Below, piece by piece: positions 44,205 to 54,508 of a stretch of 64,000 bases of DNA (position 1 is the first letter of the stretch; each line of letters begins with the position of its first letter). The notes under the pieces are model-generated. The model worked only from the letters and a program-made list of their open reading frames with translations, searched no databases and had not been told where the DNA came from. The translations under genes and the position numbers were made by a program. This DNA is from Diphasiastrum complanatum (Eukaryota > Streptophyta > Lycopodiopsida > Lycopodiales > Lycopodiaceae), in the NCBI GenBank assembly GCA_029204225.1, contig CM055111.1:3101029-3165028 (forward strand), read 5' to 3'.

Positions 44205-46800
44205 ATGGTATTGGTTCACTATGGCTCAACACTAGCGGTAGAGACAGACGACTCAAAGATGTTCTGTTCGTGTCTACACTACAGCAGGACTTGCTACCAG
44301 TGGCAAGAATAGCTGATGCAGGGATGCATGTAACGTTCTCAGACGAAGCACGCAACGTTGTTGATGTAAGTACCAGTACACTTGTCACTCAAGGTAGAAG
44401 AAAAGACAACATGTATCACTTGAAGGTACGCCTACCTGCAGATCAACTGCATCAGACTCATGATGATTCGCCAGATACTCTATGGCACAAGAGACTTTGC
44501 CATATGAATTTAATGGCACTATATCAATCAAGCCATCATGGAGAAATCACAAGAGTGAGCATCTCGAATGCAACCAGTTCGATGACGTGTGATGCATGTA
44601 TGAAGGGTAAGATGTCACGTACTCCTTTTGTCAAAGACTCCTACAGAACTACAAAGATTCTGGAGCTTGTACATTCAGACATCTGTGGACCTTTCAGCGT
44701 GATCTTAGTAGGAGGCTCAAAGTATTATATACTCTAATGGAAACTGCCAGGTGCATGATGGCCTATTCGAAGGCTCCAAGAGTGTTGTGGGCTGAAGTAG
44801 TAGCTACAGCTGCTTACATTCAGAACAGGATAGGAAAATCTGGTGTTTCTCACACGACACCACATGAATTATGGTGGGGTAGAGAACCCAATTTGACTCA
44901 CATTCGAATCTTTGGTTGTGCAGCTTATGCACATGTTCCTGATAAGCTTTGAAAGAAACTTGATGAGAAAGCAGAACAAGGATATCTTGTAGGATATGAC
45001 AATCATTCGTCATACTACAGAGTCTATATGCCAGAGACAAACACAATGAAGACAATCAGAGATGTCAAATTTGATGAGAGCAGAACAATGGCCAACGGTG
45101 ATCTTGTCAACTATGAAGTCCTTGCAAGACAATACTATGATCTACCAGCTATGACAGAGGGAGCAGAGGACGAACACCTCATTCGAGTGACAAATCAGAC
45201 GAAGAAAGATTCGCAAGTCAGCCTACTGCTACAGTGCCTATAAACCAAAATGGTTTTGGACCTAGCAGAGCAGATAAAGGCAAGAGCATTGCAGTTCTAG
45301 AAGGATCTCTCAGAAGATCGACAAGAGAATGAAGAGCTCGAGCAAGATTTGTGCCAGGCAGCTCAGCTTCTACATCAGAAGAGTTTTTTGGATTCAGTGG
45401 AGAACCACAAACATTCGAAGAAGCAATTGAATGTCTAGAGAAGGACAAATGGATCCAAGCCATGAATGAGGAGATGGAATCCAAGAGGAAGAATCAGGTA
45501 TGGACGTTGCAGCCATTACTATACAAGCGAAAGATTGTAAAATGCAAGTCGGTATACAAGCTGAAGTATGGACCAAATGGAGATATTTCTAAATATAAAG
45601 CCAGACTTGTAGCGAAGGGATTTTCTCAGAGGTATGGTATTGACTATGCTGAGACCTTCTCTCCTGTCGTGAAACGTTCGTCCCTACGTCAACTGTTTGC
45701 ATATGCAGCTGCTTATGATCTAAGGATTCACGTCAAGGACGAGAAAACAACTTTTTTGCATGGTGAGCTAGACGAAGAAGTCTGCATGGATCAACCGCCA
45801 AGCTACATTTCAAATTCACTTCTCACTTATGCATGTAGAATGCACAGGAGTATCTATGGTCTGAAGCAATCAGCGCGACAATGGTATAAGAGGAAAGATT
45901 AATGGGATAGCTGTATACGTGGACGACACTTTGATATTCTGCAAAAGTGAAGAACTTATTGGACTATGAGGGAGGTAAATTGTACCTTCATTAGTCCAGA
46001 TATACCCAAAAAATCCTAGAAGATTTCGGGATGCTGAGTTGCAAAAGAACAAATACTCCAATGCTTGCAGGAATAGTCGTGACGAATGAAGATTGTTCGA
46101 AGACTTAAGAAAAAAGAGAATTGATGCATCTTACACCATACAGGAAGCTGATCGGATTGCTGATGTACCTTGTAGATAACACACGTCTTGACATTGGTTA
46201 TGCCATGTTCAGGATAAGCAATTCTATATGAATCCAGGCTCAACTCATTGGAAGATTGCGAAACGAATTTTGCAATACCTTCAATTAACGAAAGATGTTT
46301 TTTTGTATTATTCTTGTGATGCAGAGTTCCAGATGAATTTCTACAGTGATGCTAGCTGGGCATCTCTCAAGGACAACTGCAAAACTGTCTCAGGAGGATA
46401 CACCATCGCGTCAGGAGCAACCATTCTCTGGGTCAGCAAGAAGCAAACCATTGTGGCTCAGTCATCCTATGAAGTAGAGTACATTGCAGCAACAAAGATG
46501 GCTAATGAAATCATTTGGCTCAAACAATTCCTTGACGAATTGGGCGAAACAAGGAATGAGCCTTTGATTTTGCAGATGGACAATACATCTGACAAAGGAT
46601 CTTGTGTTTCACTCAAGAACAAAACACATCGCAATCAAGTATCACTTCATAAGGGATCTGATCGAGAAGAAGATATTGCAGATTATTTTCATTGGAACAA
46701 AGAAAATGGTGGCTAACATTTTTACAAAGGCCTTAGACAAATGTTTGTTCAAGAAACAGAGGAGCAGTCTTGGAGTCATCAAGCTACCATGCTTTAAGAG
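44135..46800 (+). pseudogene. pol: Copia G1 pol, with two large deletions
   Basis: Order: GAG_pre-integrase (HKRLCHMNLMALYQSS, MTCDACMKGKMSRTPF, LVHSDICGPFSV) to 44,737. A deletion removes the integrase catalytic core. The integrase end follows from 44,737 (METARCMMAYSKAPRVLWAE, FGCAAYAHVPDKL), broken by a stop at 44,950. Then come the linker, RT fingers (CKSVYKLKYGPNGDISKYKA) and palm start (SIYGLKQSARQWYKRKD, 45,351-45,902), a second deletion, YVDDTLIFCK at about 45,918, the RT end and RNase H (MNFYSDASWASLKDN, SSYEVEYIAA; 46,228-46,716). The tail HSRTKHIAIKYHFIRD (46,604-46,858) is in another frame. This copy is inactive. Confidence 0.9.
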
Positions 46801-46805
46801 GGAGC

Positions 46806-47828
46806 TGAAGAAAAAAAACGTTTCTATTACCAAAGCTTTGCTAGCTTTCAGCTCTTAGTTTGACGAAAAGACACAAAGCAAAAATGTTCGCGAACATCCT
46901 GACGAAAAGACATGAACGTGAAATGTTTGTGAAAGAAAAATGTTCATGATACAACATGAAAAAGTCAGATGATGTGAAAGTCAAATGACTCGAAGCGACA
47001 CAAAAAACTTCGCGACATCTTTTGACCTTCACGCTCCAAAGGATCATAAACATCATGCAAGTACCATGAAGTACCAAAAATCCTGATCTGATATGATGAC
47101 GTCAGAGGAAGAACGTTAGGACGAGCCTAATCCACCTCTCTTGTAATCCATGATTAGTGATAGATTATTCAATATATCTAATCAGATATGCTACTCTGAA
47201 TGTATGCAATTACTAGATGTATAAAATACATACAGTAGTAGATAGAAAATATACAGAATAGAAGTTCGCCTGTGAGCGAGACAATTTTGTAAGCAGAATC
47301 TATAGAGATCCAAGAAGTCCACAGTAAGCGAAGAAGTCCACTCGTGAGAGAACACTATTCTCTCTCACACCAATGCATTGTGTGGGTCTGTCATACAACC
47401 CTCGAAATCAAGAGGATCAATAGATGATACTATAGCTATTATGCACATATCACTCTCAATTTTGTCTGATTTTGAATGAACTACTGTCTGCTATCGCATG
47501 TGTATCTCACTCACTTGTTTTATCGATTTTGCACACTGGTTCAGTTTTGTTGAATGTTGTATTAATCTATAACGTAGATCAACAGTGCATGTCTACTTTC
47601 TGGAGGATTGTAGGAATGATATAGCAGGCAGTGAGTGACCGGCAATCATATCTGAAATACATCCAAATTATTTCATTCACGATTAATTTGATTTCGCTTT
47701 AGCAATGTCAATATCAGACTCCTTCAAGTTTCGCTTCGTTTCGCCTAGTTTTGCTTCGTTTCGTTTCGTTTTGTTTCAGAGATTGATTGATATTTACAAT
47801 TTGCGTTCCATCATTATTTTTCGCATCA
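46806..47828 (+). repeat. 3' LTR of Copia G1 (1,023 bp)
   Basis: It is preceded by PPT AAGAGGGAGC, starts TGAAGAAAAAAAACG and ends TTTTTCGCATCA. It aligns along its whole length with 41,896-42,928, and its mirror copy at 62,324-63,115 lacks about 230 bases. Confidence 0.9.
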
Positions 47829-48846
47829 CTTCACACTCAAGATGTGGAATGGTAATTCACTTCAGAATCACGTTAACCAGTGTAACAATCTCTTGCAATA
47901 GATGGCAAATGTCGGATCAACCATCGACAATCAAGATGCAATTATGAAATTGCTATCAAGCTTGCCTTCTACATATGAAAACTAGGTGATGATCATATCG
48001 ACACACTTAGATTTAACTCTCACTAGAGTTATCACTATATTGTTGCAGGAAGATAATCGAAGAAGTCAAGACACCTCTTCGACTTCATCATCTCACGCTC
48101 TATATGTCAATAAAGGTTCTAAGCGACATAAGAAGAAAAGCTCTAAGCAGTCGACATCGAATTAGAAGCCGACACAGAGTCAAGAGCAATTATCAAATCC
48201 ACAATAAAAAAAGAAGAAGTTCTATAAGTTTTGCAAATGCAGTAATCATGAGATTCAGGGTTGCAGAATTCTAAAAGAAAAGAATGCCAATAAGCAACCA
48301 GATCAATAGGCGAATTAGTCATAGTATCATCTCAATATCCTACAATCAACATGGACAAAGGAGCGTTTATGATCAAAGACCAAAAGATGCAAGTTGATAA
48401 TTTCTTGTTTCTAGATTCGGGAGCTACTCAACATATGACCAATCATCATGAGCATTTTCACTCCTATATGCCTTATAATACAAAGAAATTAGTTCATGTT
48501 GGTGACGATAGCACACATACTATCAAAGGTGAAGGCACTATAAGATTGGAGTTCCAACATGATCAAATCAAACCACTATCAAATGTTTTGTATGTACCTA
48601 AACTCTCAATGAATCTGTTATCAGTAAGTAGAATTACTGATTTAGGTCATAGGGTAGAGTTTGAGTCTAGTCGATACCGAATTATCGATAGGACAAGTAA
48701 GATCCTTGCACTCAGCAAGAGGCATGGATACTTATATAGACTGACTCATTGTTATTCCGATAGAAGTCAAGCCTTGAAGACCTCTGGTTCTTGTCAATAA
48801 GGCATTACTTTGGCATTATAGATTAGGACACTTGAATCATACATCT
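47829..48846 (+). pseudogene. gag: Copia H gag/protease fragment (left arm)
   Basis: Copia UBN2-type Gag: AIMKLLSSLPSTYEN, DLTLTRVITILLQEDNRRSQ and a basic linker. It has a single knuckle FYKFCKCSNHEIQGCR, whose spacing is slightly short. The open frame 48,351-48,800 carries the protease site FLDSGATQHMTNH, then VLYVPKLSMNLLSVSRITDL. In the mirror copy, WHYRLGHLNHTS (GAG_pre-integrase) follows. The fragment starts abruptly at the G1 TSD and ends at 48,846 where LTR N begins. Confidence 0.88.
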
Positions 48847-49042
48847 TGTTAGATTTGACAATTTTCACCTTGATTAATTTATTTGCTTGATATCTATGTG
48901 GATCCACAAGTGTGATGACCTATCCACATGTGTGAAAATGCATGTGCAAAGTTCAGATCCATTGTACATAGCTTTCATATGAGACAAATTCCAAATCTCC
49001 TATTTTCTAAGAGGCTAAAGCATGGTTTGGTGGTGGACTTTC
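48847..49042 (+). mobile_element. LTR stub N (left arm)
   Basis: It begins TGTTAGATTTGACAATTTTCACC inside the H gag/pol frame, and is cut at 49,042 by the J LTR. It contains CACACGTGTG-like words (CACAAGTGTG, CACATGTGTG), reminiscent of the B and D LTRs. The same stub lies at 61,110-61,306. Confidence 0.65.
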
Positions 49043-49602
49043 TGTCATGTGTTGCATGTAATTAGCCCATGAGCTTACTAATGAATTTCCAAACATATCC
49101 ATGGAGCTAAATTAGATTAGAACTAGTCAATACGATAGTTAATAAAGTGGTTCGAACAACCTCGCTAGAATTGAGAATAGAGAAATTGTAATAATGCTTG
49201 TAAGGCCCAAATTAGCTGAATAAGGCCCAAACTTATAGTAGAGGCACAAATGACCACTATAAATAGCTGAGGTCGTGCTAAATTTGAAGGGTTTTGTTCA
49301 TTTTGTAATTTTGAGTTTTAAGAGATCTTGGAGCTTCTCTTGGAGAGCTTTCTTGATGGAGAAAATGGCTCATGTGCCTAAAATCACATGAGAGCTATGA
49401 TCATGCTCTAGATTCAGGCCCTATTTGTGAACGATCAATAATCATGAATAAAGATACCTTACTTTGCCTATTTTGGTGAAGTTTTGCTACTTTTAGCTAT
49501 CTTCTTGATTTTTGACTAGTTTCTTGATTTCTTGCATTTCCATTGTAATTTGATGTTTAATGAATGGATTAGATGTTTGAATGCTAAGGTTGTCACATGA
49601 AA
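49043..49602 (+). repeat. 5' LTR of J, left copy (560 bp)
   Basis: It starts TGTCATGTGTTGCATG. Its end is CACATGAAA here, where the mirror copy has the intact CACATGACA, giving a 9-base terminal inverted repeat TGTCATGTG/CACATGACA. It is matched by 54,459-54,508 and 60,551-61,109. Confidence 0.9.
49258..49265 (+). promoter_or_regulatory. TATA box in J LTR
   Basis: TATAAATA within ACTATAAATAGC is a canonical plant TATA box. It is conserved in the right copy at 60,887-60,894 (minus strand). Transcription would start about 30 bases on, giving a plausible U3/R boundary. Confidence 0.65.
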
Positions 49603-49606
49603 ATTT

Positions 49607-49618
49607 TGGTATCAGAGC
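49607..49618 (+). other. PBS of J, left copy
   Basis: TGGTATCAGAGC lies four bases after the LTR end. It is an exact initiator tRNA-Met type, also present in the right copy. Confidence 0.93.
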
Positions 49619-50282
49619 ATTAGATCCTTTCTCCATCAGATTTGGTGGATTTTGTTAAATTTGGTTGAGTTTCTTGTTTAAGCTTTCTTGACTTTTCAAT
49701 TTCCAACAAGATTTGATTCAGTTATTGACTATTGAATTCTCGTTTTTTGTGTAGTTCCTTGGTGTAGATCAATAGAACTCTCTTTTAGCTTTCTGGAGGT
49801 ACTGAGATTTCTTGATTTGGAGCTATAATGGCCAAGTTATGGCCATTTTAGTGTTTTCTTTCCAATTTTAGCTATTTGTAGCTTTTTGCAGTCTATTTTT
49901 CCCATTTTTGGCTGAATTTTTGGCCAAACTTTCTGACTGTAATTTTGTAAGATTGTAGATCTCATCTTAGCTTGAATCTGAGCCACTTTGCAGCCAATTT
50001 GGTTGAAAATTGAGGGAGATATGACAAATCTTGTGGAAGAGGTCAAATTCTAATTTGAGTAGAGAATTTGGGAGAGAAGCACTTCAATTCTTCATTCTTG
50101 AAGGTTTACTTCCTTGTAAATTTTTTTCCATTTCTTCATTTTGAAGATTTGTCAACTCATTTAAAAAAAAAAATCAGCCCTAACCTTGAAGGCATAACCT
50201 AATTTACCCTAACCCTAAAGCCCAAACCTAAATCTACTCTCTCTTCACGCTAGTTCTCTCTCTCCACGCCATCATTCAGACC

Positions 50283-50685
50283 TTCCTTTTCATATAGCTC
50301 TGTTAAACGTTGAACATTGAAGAATTGGAAATCATGCAATCGAGGCATGCGAGGAATTTGAGGCTTCTTGGCTTTTAGCTGGACCTCCGATGCGCATTGC
50401 TTGTTTAAAATAATCTGATTCAGAGTAATTGTGCTTCCGTTCACGCTTTGGCGGCTCAATCCAATTCTTTGCAATCATCTTTTTCAGGTTCAACTTCCCT
50501 TCCTCCTTTTCATCTTTATCATCAAAGTCATAAAAACCAGCAGCATCATCCATCTTGAATTTGATGGCATGCTCAGTAAACTACCTCATTTTATCGTCAA
50601 GCTCAGCTATGGCTTCTTCTCCTTTTGCAATTATTCAGTCAATGTTTTCATCTGTGATTGTGCTATCTTTTGAACTGAAGACCAT
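50283..50685 (-). pseudogene. ISWI chromatin-remodeller fragment in J (left copy)
   Basis: The minus strand encodes a stretch recognisable as plant ISWI (CHR11/CHR17 type), from the end of the ATPase region into the HAND domain: MVFSSKDSTITDENID, FKMDDAAGFYDFDDKDEKEE, WIEPPKRERK, NYSESDYFKQAMRIGGPAK and IPRMPRLHDFQFFNVQRLTE, ending ELYEKE. About 135 codons run without introns. A one-base insertion in an A run after GGPA shifts the frame, and the right copy shares it, so it predates the duplication. Two stops (after NID and DDKMR) are private to this copy. It lies antisense to J's transcription. The ATPase and the SANT/SLIDE domains are absent. Confidence 0.93.
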
Positions 50686-50879
50686 CACTATGTTTTTTAT
50701 TATTCTTTCATAGTCTGTAAGCTCTTAGTGCTCCTTGTAGCATTGCATATCCATGAGCGCTGGCTCACTGTGTGTTACTGAGTGCTGATCCATGAGCGCG
50801 GGCTCAATGAGGTCACGAATTCTAGGCTCTAGCCATGCACGTACTTCTTCATTTGTCTCTAAAAGCTCTGTCAGACTTC

Positions 50880-51240
50880 ATCCATAACTTTTGAGAGCAC
50901 TGGTTCGCAGGTGGTTCAACACATTCTAGGAACTCTGCATTGTCGTGAATTGTCATGCATTATCTCTTACATCGGCTACATCATCTCTCTCTATGTGTCG
51001 GCTATATTCGGCTACATTCACCGTCGGCTACATTCTCTCTCTATCTACATTCCCCGTCGTTGAGATCTTCTCTCTCTAAAATAATGTCGGTTGAGATCCT
51101 CTCTCTCTAAAAAGCGTCGTTTGAGATTTTCTTTCTCTTACTTGCCCCTGTGCCCATGCTGACAGAATCTTCCTAGCACCCTACTTGCCCCTGTGCTCAT
51201 GCTGCCAGAATTTTTCGAGCACCCCAACTGATCGCCCAAG
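50880..51240 (+). repeat. Short tandem repeats in J interior (left copy)
   Basis: GTCGGTTGAGATCCTCTCTC-like units (about 35-40 bases) recur four or five times at about 51,050-51,135. A 55-base unit with CTTGCCCCTGTGC...CATGCTG is then duplicated at 51,140-51,225. The mirror lies at 58,860-59,170. Confidence 0.7.
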
Positions 51241-51995
51241 TAACCAAAAAAAAATTTGCCGTCATTTTTTAGATTTCTATGGGTATCTTTCATCAACGAT
51301 CCAATGCTCCAAAGAAACGAAACTTTTCTATAAAGGTCCCTTTCTAAGTTTGTAATTTCCCTGTCTTCGTGTAGCCTTAACTTTTGCGTTTAACGTCGGA
51401 ATTCAGTGCATTAAGAACAAAAATTGCTCAGTTCACTACGCTGAGTACAATGATCATCATTTCGTCATCATTATGTACTTCTTATTTTTAATTTTATTTT
51501 AGGACCCTTTGTCCTAAGTTGTTTACACCTTATGTTTTATTCATTCAATTGACCATATCTCATTCGTTTGAGCTCGGATTTCAGTGCCATAGAAAGCAAA
51601 CTTCATTAGCTCAACAAGATTGTCAGTGTATAAGTCTTATTGGGATCAAAATTTGACATTTTTCAAAAATCCTATTTATTTGCTCTAATCGAAAAAACCA
51701 TTAGAGGAGTTCTAAATCCAAAAAAGACCCTTTGTAAAGATTCTTTTTATATTTTTTCTCAAATTTTTCTTACACATGGACCAATCAAAACACTCAATTT
51801 TGAGATCTACTTAATATAACTTTTTTGAGTCCACATTTTGATTCCACACTAAAAATGGCGTAACTTTTTAGTGGTAAGTCCGAATTTAGTGGAGTTTGGT
51901 GCATTGGAAAGCGCTCAACAAGAGCTTTCCAATGATATGTTATATGACATACTTCTAAGCCTTGACAAAAAAGTTATGGCAAGTCAAAAGTATTA

Positions 51996-53480
51996 GTGTT
52001 ACAATATTTTACTAATATAAAAGACATCTTGCACGAATTCTTAAAGGGTCTTTTGGGAGCTCAAATCTCCCCTAAGGTCATGCCTATTGTTACTGCTCAA
52101 CTACACCTTGTTAAAACTAGTTTCCATTACATCTCCACATTCTTCCCAAGATTGCAATCCATAGTTTCAAGATTTAGTTATTCCACATCGACTCTAATGG
52201 ATTGGCATTATGAACAAGAGGATGACGATTAGTCATACTGTGATGACGATTGTGACAATGATGTGGGGGAATATTGGGATCAAGGTGATGATTACATCGA
52301 AGATCATGATCAAGATGACGAGATCGCTGATGACAATCAATATCAAGACCAGAACGACGATTTTGCTAATGATGAGCAGTATCAGAACTACAACGACACT
52401 TCAAAACTTGACCATGACTCTGAAGATTTCAACAACGATCAGCAAAGTGAAGAACAACACAAACCAGTCATTGAAGATGGCTCTGCAGATGAAGCAGTTG
52501 AACCATGTGATGGTCAGGATGAACTAGAGTTCAATGATGGTGATAATCAGGATCAAGATCAATTCCAGTTTGAAGCGACAAGCATGGATGAGCAACAACA
52601 GGTGCAAAGTGGAACATAATATCACTACGAGCCCATGGATCAATTCTATGATCTTGATGGACTCAAAAGACGATATCACCATGCTGTAGAACGACATTTT
52701 GATCATAATGAAGATGATAATGCTGATTATGAGGCCTATGAAGATGCCAATGAAAGTGAAAAAATTGATGACAATGAAGGGTGTTCTCTCTATGCCACTA
52801 CAGGTATGATTGGTCCTTCTCTGATGGGTACATCATTTGCTTATGCAAACGATTTTAAGGAGGGAAGGAATATTACTATGGCTAGTGGAGTGACAATTTC
52901 CAGTCCCTATGTCAATTTTGTGGGAAGTCTAATGCCATCAACTCAACAACAGTGGGTCAATATTCATGGAAGATCAAATAATAGCGTAGACCCTACTATC
53001 AGTAAAGTGAGCGGTGGAACAAAAGAAATATTAGGTACACTTTTAACTGCCATACAGGATAATACCGAACAAATGAAACTGGCTGCTCGTTTTGACTCTA
53101 TCTTGCAATCGGCTGGTATTCCACAACAGCCAATTGATATTCGAACTACAAATTCTGAATTGTGTGCCACTGTTGATGTCTATGGAACAACGCTTTCTCT
53201 AGTCCAAGGGCAAACTTCCAAGCCAAAGGTCGATCGAGATGTTTTGAGCAAACAAGATCATGAATCTTCTGATGAAGCTGATGATTTCAAGGAAGAAAGC
53301 AAAATTCTTAATATCGATCTATCTTCCATGGAGACAAATCATTATCAGCAAAGCACCAATGGACAAGTGGATGAAGACCAACTTGAGAATCTAGATCAAG
53401 TCTTGTCCGATAGTTGTAATGATCAAGACCAAGGTCAAAATAAGGAGGTATACTATGAGCAGAACAAACTTCTACAATGA
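51996..53480 (+). pseudogene. J acidic ORF, unknown function (left copy)
   Basis: One frame of about 495 codons runs from ATG 51,996 to 53,478 with only two in-frame stops (about 52,230 and 52,617). The N-terminal ~78 residues are hydrophobic/neutral (FLKGLLGAQISPKVMPIVTA). Next comes a long Asp/Glu/Gln/Asn-rich stretch (GEYWDQGDDYIEDHDQDDE), then a more ordered part (GCSLYATTGMIGPSLMGTSF, NITMASGVTISSPYVNFVGS, AARFDSILQSAGIPQQP) and an acidic tail. No zinc knuckle or enzyme motif is visible. The frame is conserved in the right copy over the middle part. It could be a diverged Gag-like protein or another captured sequence; I do not recognise it. Confidence 0.6.
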
Positions 53481-53490
53481 CAGTTAAATT

Positions 53491-54458
53491 ATGGAGTACA
53501 ATTCGATTGCCGAGAATTATGCTCTACTCCACAACTCAGTGGTTACGACCATATTATTGATAATGATATATATGGAATTATTCCTGAACATGGATCAAGC
53601 GAGCAATATAACATTGATGCAAAATTCAAATATCAATATAGCAACGAGCTTTTTGATGATGAAATTGTTATCAACATTGCTTCAATGAAGTCAATAATAA
53701 GAGATCCATCCAAAGATCTGAAGCAAACCTGCACTGAGCTACCAATCAATGAATCTAATGTGATATTGATGCAAGGAGTTGGTGCAAAATCTTTGAATAT
53801 TCTGACATTGGGGAATGTCATCAATCTTATCAACAAGAAAAATATGTTAACCTGGAAATTGAATTCAAAACCGTCAAATTCCTTGTGTACAGATGACCAA
53901 AAAGATCCCTGCACTACATGGGATTTGATGAATCCGAATGTGGGATGCTTGGCTCTAATAACTACTCTGGAGATACAAATGGATACCACTATGCTACATC
54001 AAGGAGCTATGCATAAGGCTAGAGCACTGGATGCAGTGACAAAAATAGACGCATCTGGAATTGGATAGCCCATCCAATCAAGGAAGATACTGAGGAAGAA
54101 GACTTTCAAATGTCTGTTGCTTGGATCCTGTCAACCCATGCAAAACTAATGCAACTTGAGGCTTTTCTGTTTTTCATCAATCTCTTCTTCAATGATCTTA
54201 TCAAATCTATGGGATCAGTTGTAGATCAAAGGTTCTTTATGAAGAATTCTCGTTGCAACCTTGTTCTACGCTAAAAAGTTGAGACAACAAAATCTGATGG
54301 TAGATGGCTACTGAAAAGAATAATACAAGAAAAGATGTTTCTTACTCAGGTCGGCCAAATATCTTCGACTACCACCAACGGATTCATGAAGCATGGCACC
54401 AACAAAAGAGCTACATGGTCTTCATTTTTTAGGGCAAAAATGCTTAAAGTAGGGGGAG
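53491..54458 (+). other. J 3' interior, decayed frames, and PPT
   Basis: Open pieces at 53,491-53,688 and 53,685-54,068 continue the acidic-ORF style (YGIIPEHGSSEQY-like and INLINKKNMLTWKLNSK) but are frameshifted. The segment ends with AAAGTAGGGGGAG, the PPT just before the 3' LTR start at 54,459. No counterpart of this segment exists in the right arm. Confidence 0.55.
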
Positions 54459-54508
54459 TGTCATGTGCTGCATGTAATTAGCCCATGAGCTTACTAATGA
54501 ATTGCCAA

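Larger units (their letters stand above)
41896..47828 (+). mobile_element. Copia G1, two-LTR element
   Basis: 5' LTR 41,896-42,928, PBS 42,930-42,941, decayed gag-pol, PPT (AGAGGGAGC before 46,806) and 3' LTR 46,806-47,828. The flanking 5-mers are CTTTA (41,891-41,895) and CTTCA (47,829-47,833), a TSD with one mutation. The 3' LTR abuts a Copia H gag fragment. A second copy of the 3' half lies inverted at 62,324-64,000. Confidence 0.88.
45962..52948. repeat. Left arm of giant inverted repeat
   Basis: It aligns in reverse complement with 57,506-63,962. Contents in order: G pol end, G 3' LTR, H gag, N LTR stub, J 5' LTR, J interior with antisense ISWI piece, and the acidic ORF up to CAACTCAACA at 52,948. 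Shared junctions between unrelated elements show one duplicated block. Confidence 0.93.
49043..54508 (+). mobile_element. Element J, left copy: non-autonomous LTR retrotransposon
   Basis: 5' LTR 49,043-49,602 (TGTCATGTG...CACATGA), PBS 49,607, an interior of about 4.85 kb, PPT (AAAGTAGGGGGAG ending 54,458), and the first 50 bases of a 3' LTR before repeat A3 takes over at 54,509. No RT, integrase, protease or standard Gag motif is found. Instead the interior has an antisense ISWI fragment, tandem repeats and an acidic ORF. A Copia-type PBS and LTR suggest it was mobilised by Copia enzymes. Flanks: CTTTC before the LTR; the right TSD is lost. Confidence 0.85.

Noticed and set aside
50170-50235. 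Interstitial telomere repeats (CCCTAAC words, mirror at 59,915-59,972)
   Set aside because: Only a few irregular TTTAGGG-like units, without a tandem array. They are part of J's interior, so not telomeric.
52210-52527. Met/Thr/Ile-rich plus-strand ORF (and its mirror at 57,945-58,262)
   Set aside because: A frame shadow of the acidic J ORF; the acidic frame is longer and conserved in the better-formed copy.
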